A stretch of 13,180 bases of DNA from positions 331,877 to 345,056 of the forward strand of contig MU646740.1 in assembly GCA_026770585.1 (NCBI GenBank), read 5' to 3'. The position numbers and the translations under genes were made by a program. Positions within the stretch are counted from its first letter, which is position 1; every line of letters starts with the position of its first letter. This document shows, in pieces, positions 11,227 through 13,180 of the stretch. This DNA is from Baffinella frigidus (Eukaryota > Cryptophyceae > Cryptomonadales > Baffinellaceae). The notes under the pieces were generated by a model, which searched no databases, was not told the DNA's origin, and saw only the letters and a list, made by a program, of their open reading frames with translations.

Positions 11227-11480
11227 GATGGAGCACCCTATTTACATGTGGGGTTGTAAGAGTGTGCACCAGGAAAATAGATAGCTCACAGAAATTCTGT
11301 GAGCCATCTATTTTCCTGGTGAAAGTTACTACACATATGTGCATTGCAGGGTTGATAGACTCTGGGAGGCGACACGCGAGAGCAGAAAGATGCTCTAGAG
11401 AGTCACCTACCCAGAGTCATATATCACCGAGTATACAACAGTATACGAAGATTAAATAGAGGGCTCCAGCGTTCTCGAGC
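11227..11480. mobile_element. Foldback element, family B copy 3 (composite)
   Basis: The left end GAGCACCCTATTTACATGTG plus GGGTTGTAA and right end TTAAATAGAGGGCTCCAGCG plus TTCTCGAG correspond to the family B termini at 3646-3690 and 3975-4000. Inside are the 55-bp palindrome, GAAAGTTACTACACATATG (11322-11340), and another hairpin GACTCTGGGAGGCGAC ... GTCACCTACCCAGAGTC (11359-11420). Confidence 0.6.
11267..11321. repeat. 55-bp near-perfect palindrome
   Basis: Two 27-bp arms (CACCAGGAAAATAGAT... and its inverse) pair at 26 of 27 positions around a single base. It is the most perfect long palindrome in the window. Confidence 0.95.
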
Positions 11481-11482
11481 GG

Positions 11483-11516
11483 TTCCTACGGATATCCCAA
11501 CCGAAACTTGGTTGTC
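11483..11516 (+). repeat. 34-bp perfect direct repeat, copy 1
   Basis: TTCCTACGGATATCCCAACC through GAAACTTGGTTGTC is identical at 11674-11707. CAACCGAAACTTGGTTG is itself a hairpin. Confidence 0.92.
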
Positions 11517-11632
11517 GCTCGCTGCCTGTGAGGCCTGAGTCTCTCTGCACACCCTCGCTGTCCTTTGAGAGCCTCGCTACTCACGGGAATCAATTGCATC
11601 AACCCTAAGCCTGATCGGTCCAAGGAATCAGC

Positions 11633-11662
11633 AAATAGAGGGCTCGCTGGAGCCCTCTATTT
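11633..11662. repeat. 30-bp perfect palindrome
   Basis: AAATAGAGGGCTC and GAGCCCTCTATTT flank GCTG. The arm equals the family B right end at 11455-11467, so it is probably two element ends fused head to head. Confidence 0.9.
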
Positions 11663-11673
11663 AAACCCTGCAA

Positions 11674-11707
11674 TTCCTACGGATATCCCAACCGAAACTT
11701 GGTTGTC
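11674..11707 (+). repeat. 34-bp perfect direct repeat, copy 2
   Basis: It is identical to 11483-11516. The two copies bracket about 157 bp that includes the 30-bp palindrome, as if an element had inserted with, or between, the repeats. Confidence 0.92.
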
Positions 11708-11727
11708 ATCCAACCAGGTTTCCCTTT

Positions 11728-11863
11728 CACCAACCCTCACAGTCTGGGCCAATCGGGAAAAATGGCTCCAAAAATCCCCTTCAAGGCCGTCGGATTCCGA
11801 CGGCCTGCAAGGGGATTTGGTGTTTTTGACTTTTCCGATTTGCCCAAGTAGTGAGGGTTGGTG
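11728..11863 (+). mobile_element. Foldback MITE, family C copy 2 (136 bp)
   Basis: CACCAACCCTCACAGTCTGG and GTGAGGGTTGGTG are the ends; the interior repeats GGCCGTCGGATTCCGACGGCC and GATTTGGTGTTTTTGAC as in 4249-4384, at the same length. Only scattered substitutions separate the two. Confidence 0.93.
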
Positions 11864-11952
11864 GAAGCGGGGTCTCAGAGCCCCCGCTTGGAAAGTGGAG
11901 GCTGTACGTTGGTCGGCTTGCTTGCTTGCCGCAGCTCATTGAGAGGATTCCT

Positions 11953-12090
11953 AGCTCTGATCCACTTGATTTCGTCTCATTAAAAACATTTAGCCGTCAT
12001 TATTATTTTAAAGGAGGATCTCTAGTACAAATTAACTGCCCGTCTACGGCTAAATGTTTTTAATGGTGCGACGAAATCAGAGCTCTGATC
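11953..12090. mobile_element. Foldback MITE, family D
   Basis: GATTTCGTCTCATTAAAAAC plus ATTTAGCCGT (11969-11997) pairs with ACGGCTAAATGTTTTTAATG plus CGACGAAATC (12046-12079). AGCTCTGATC occurs at both outer borders (11953-11962, 12081-12090) and may be a target duplication, or part of the arms because ATCAGAGCTCTGAT is itself a palindrome. The 47-bp loop is AT-rich with no ORF. Confidence 0.85.
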
Positions 12091-12118
12091 GATTTGCCCA
12101 AGTTGTGAGGGTTGGTGG
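12091..12118 (+). mobile_element. Solo right end of family C MITE
   Basis: GATTTGCCCAAGTTGTGAGG plus GTTGGTGG matches the last 28 bp of the family C elements. The family D element lies exactly at the break, so insertion or recombination there probably removed the rest. Confidence 0.85.
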
Positions 12119-12152
12119 TTGGTAGCCCGCCTCGGAAGCGTTTTGTCTTCAT

Positions 12153-12538
12153 GAACCCTGAACCCCTGACCCTAAACCCCAAACTCCAGACCCTAAACCC
12201 CAAACCCCAGACCCTAAACCCCAAACCCTAGACCCCAAACTCTAGACCCCAAACCCCAAACCCCACGCCCTAAACCCCAAACCCTAGACCCCAAACCCTA
12301 GACCCCGAACACCAAACACCAAACACCAAACACCAAACCCTAAACACCAAACACCAAACCCTATACCCCAAACACCAAACACCAAAAACCAAACACCAGA
12401 CACCAGACCCTAAACCCTAACCCCAAAACCCTCAACACCAAACCCCAAACCCCAAACCCTAAACCCTAAACCCTATACCCCAAACCATAAACCATAAACC
12501 CCAAACCCTAAACCCTAAACCCCAAACCCCAAACCCTG
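12153..12538 (-). repeat. Degenerate telomere-like array, CCCTAAA/CCCCAAA/CACCAAA
   Basis: About 385 bp consist of heptamers of the C-strand type, with local homogenisation of CCCCAAA (12170-12300) and CACCAAA (about 12308-12400) variants. There is no gene content. Confidence 0.93.
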
Positions 12539-12543
12539 AGCAG

Positions 12544-12600
12544 GAGGGGTACGATGGGCCGGACGAAGTGATCATCTCCTTCTCGCCGTCTGGCAAGCAG
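12544..12600 (+). pseudogene. Exon-like 57-bp module, copy 1
   Basis: Exactly 19 codons, EGYDGPDEVIISFSPSGKQ, lie between GAGCAG and GTACAG, that is between an AG and a GT in acceptor/donor positions. The module sits between C-strand and G-strand telomere-like arrays and is repeated at 13069-13124 and, truncated, at 12941-12960. It looks like a captured internal exon. The family is not recognised. Confidence 0.5.
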
Positions 12601-12604
12601 GTAC

Positions 12605-12940
12605 AGGGTTAAGGGTTTAGGGTGCAAAGGTTAGGGGTTGGGGTTCAGAGCTTAGGGTTGGTTAAGGGTTTAGGGTTTAAGGGTTAAGGGTTTAGGCAGA
12701 GGTTGGGGGTTAGGGTTTGGGTGTAGGGTAAAAGGTTCAGGGTTCAGGGTTCGGGGTTGTAGGGTAGGTTCAGGGTTCAGGGTTCGGGGTTGTAGGGTAG
12801 AAGGTTCAGGGTTTAGGGTTCGGGGTTGTAGGGTTGAGGGTTCGGGGTTGTAGGGTAGAAGGTTCAGGGTTCAGGGTTCGGGGTTGTAGGGTAGAAGGTT
12901 CAGGGTTGAGGGTTCAGGGTTCAGGGTTGGAGGCTGTCAG
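12605..12940 (+). repeat. Degenerate telomere-like array, TTTAGGG/TTCAGGG, with a higher-order repeat
   Basis: It consists of G-strand heptamers. From about 12740 to 12905 a higher-order unit of about 35-37 bp (GGTTCAGGGTTCAGGGTTCG plus GGGTTGTAGGGTAGAA) is repeated roughly four times. Confidence 0.92.
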
Positions 12941-12960
12941 GAGGGCTACGATGGGCCGGG
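12941..12960 (+). pseudogene. Exon-like module, copy 2 (truncated)
   Basis: GAGGGCTACGATGGGCCGGG follows GGAGGCTGTCAG, encodes EGYDGP, and then diverges. The upstream 14 bases are shared with copy 3, so copies 2 and 3 belong to one larger repeat of about 128 bp. Confidence 0.5.
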
Positions 12961-13068
12961 TCTAGGTAGACCCTTACGCCTTGAGTTGAGTGGTACAATA
13001 GTCTATGAGCCTCTCTCTCTCTCGGGTGGGTTCGGGGTTTAGGGGTCCCCTGGGTTGGAGGCTGTCAG

Positions 13069-13124
13069 GAGGGCTACGATGGGCCGGACCAAGTGTCCAC
13101 TCCTTCTCCCCGTCTGGCAAGCAG
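13069..13124 (+). pseudogene. Exon-like module, copy 3 (frameshifted)
   Basis: It spans 56 bp between GCTGTCAG and GTTATG. It encodes EGYDGPDQV and then loses the frame through a one-base deletion in GTGTCCACTCCTTCTC relative to copy 1. Boundaries AG and GT are preserved. Confidence 0.5.
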
Positions 13125-13126
13125 GT

Positions 13127-13180
13127 TATGAGCCTCTCTCTCTCTCCCTCTCCCTCTCCCTCTCCCTCCCTCTCCCTCTC
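13127..13180 (+). repeat. CT/CCCTCT microsatellite at the window edge
   Basis: TATGAGCCTCTCTCTCTCTC then CCCTCT repeats continue to the last base, so the tract is cut by the window. The word TATGAGCCTCTCTCTCTCTC also occurs at about 13003-13022. Confidence 0.93.

Overview
This is eukaryotic, gene-poor DNA that looks subtelomeric. Degenerate and perfect heptamers of the TTTAGGG/CCCTAAA telomere type occur in at least five blocks (about 1-366, 797-850, 1098-1250, 8961-9137, 12153-12940). They are interleaved with minisatellites, GA/CT tracts, segmental duplications and a dense population of short foldback (MITE-like) elements. No bacterial-style operon, rRNA, tRNA or CRISPR array is visible. 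The telomere type fits plants, green algae and many secondary-plastid algae. One candidate presequence with an AAAFAP junction (6929-6997) resembles the ASAFAP signal/transit junction of photosynthetic stramenopiles and cryptophytes, so a photosynthetic stramenopile is my preferred guess. It is an inference from one short motif.

Layout. 1-1660: telomere-like blocks with four copies of a 102-105 bp TA-flanked MITE and two other foldbacks. 1681-2427: copies of a short acidic-peptide coding fragment (EEVSDDDFEV) ending in a GA tract and a CT tract. 2538-3396: an 859-bp block bounded by 67-bp inverted repeats (64/67 identical), holding a foldback, a duplicated 77-bp segment and a 32-bp minisatellite. 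3640-4540: a second foldback, three copies of a hairpin module, and a tandem duplication of about 165 bp, one copy of which is split by a 136-bp foldback. 4552-5545: the fifth TA MITE, two minisatellites and a diverged duplication. 5854-7291: the only part with gene-like character, namely a minus-strand 103-codon ORF (MGGKQS...), a minus-strand two-exon model with strong splice signals, and a plus-strand presequence-like ORF whose 3' end is a MITE. 7366-8870: foldbacks and a four-copy GC-rich dispersed repeat. 8961-9137: an interstitial telomere grading into CCCTGGA heptamers. 9948-10912: foldbacks, a 28-bp minisatellite and four fragments of one coding sequence (MGLFDGFNKM...GKPVNPGFRVHPPP). 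11074-12118: more foldbacks. 12153-13180: C-strand then G-strand telomere-like arrays carrying three copies of a 57-bp exon-like module, ending in a CT tract.

The parts do not form a pathway. The coherent picture is a subtelomeric repository in which MITEs insert into each other and into gene fragments, and short exon-like pieces of at least three different genes have been captured and amplified. No complete gene of recognisable family is present, and the small gene calls at 5854-7291 need transcript evidence.
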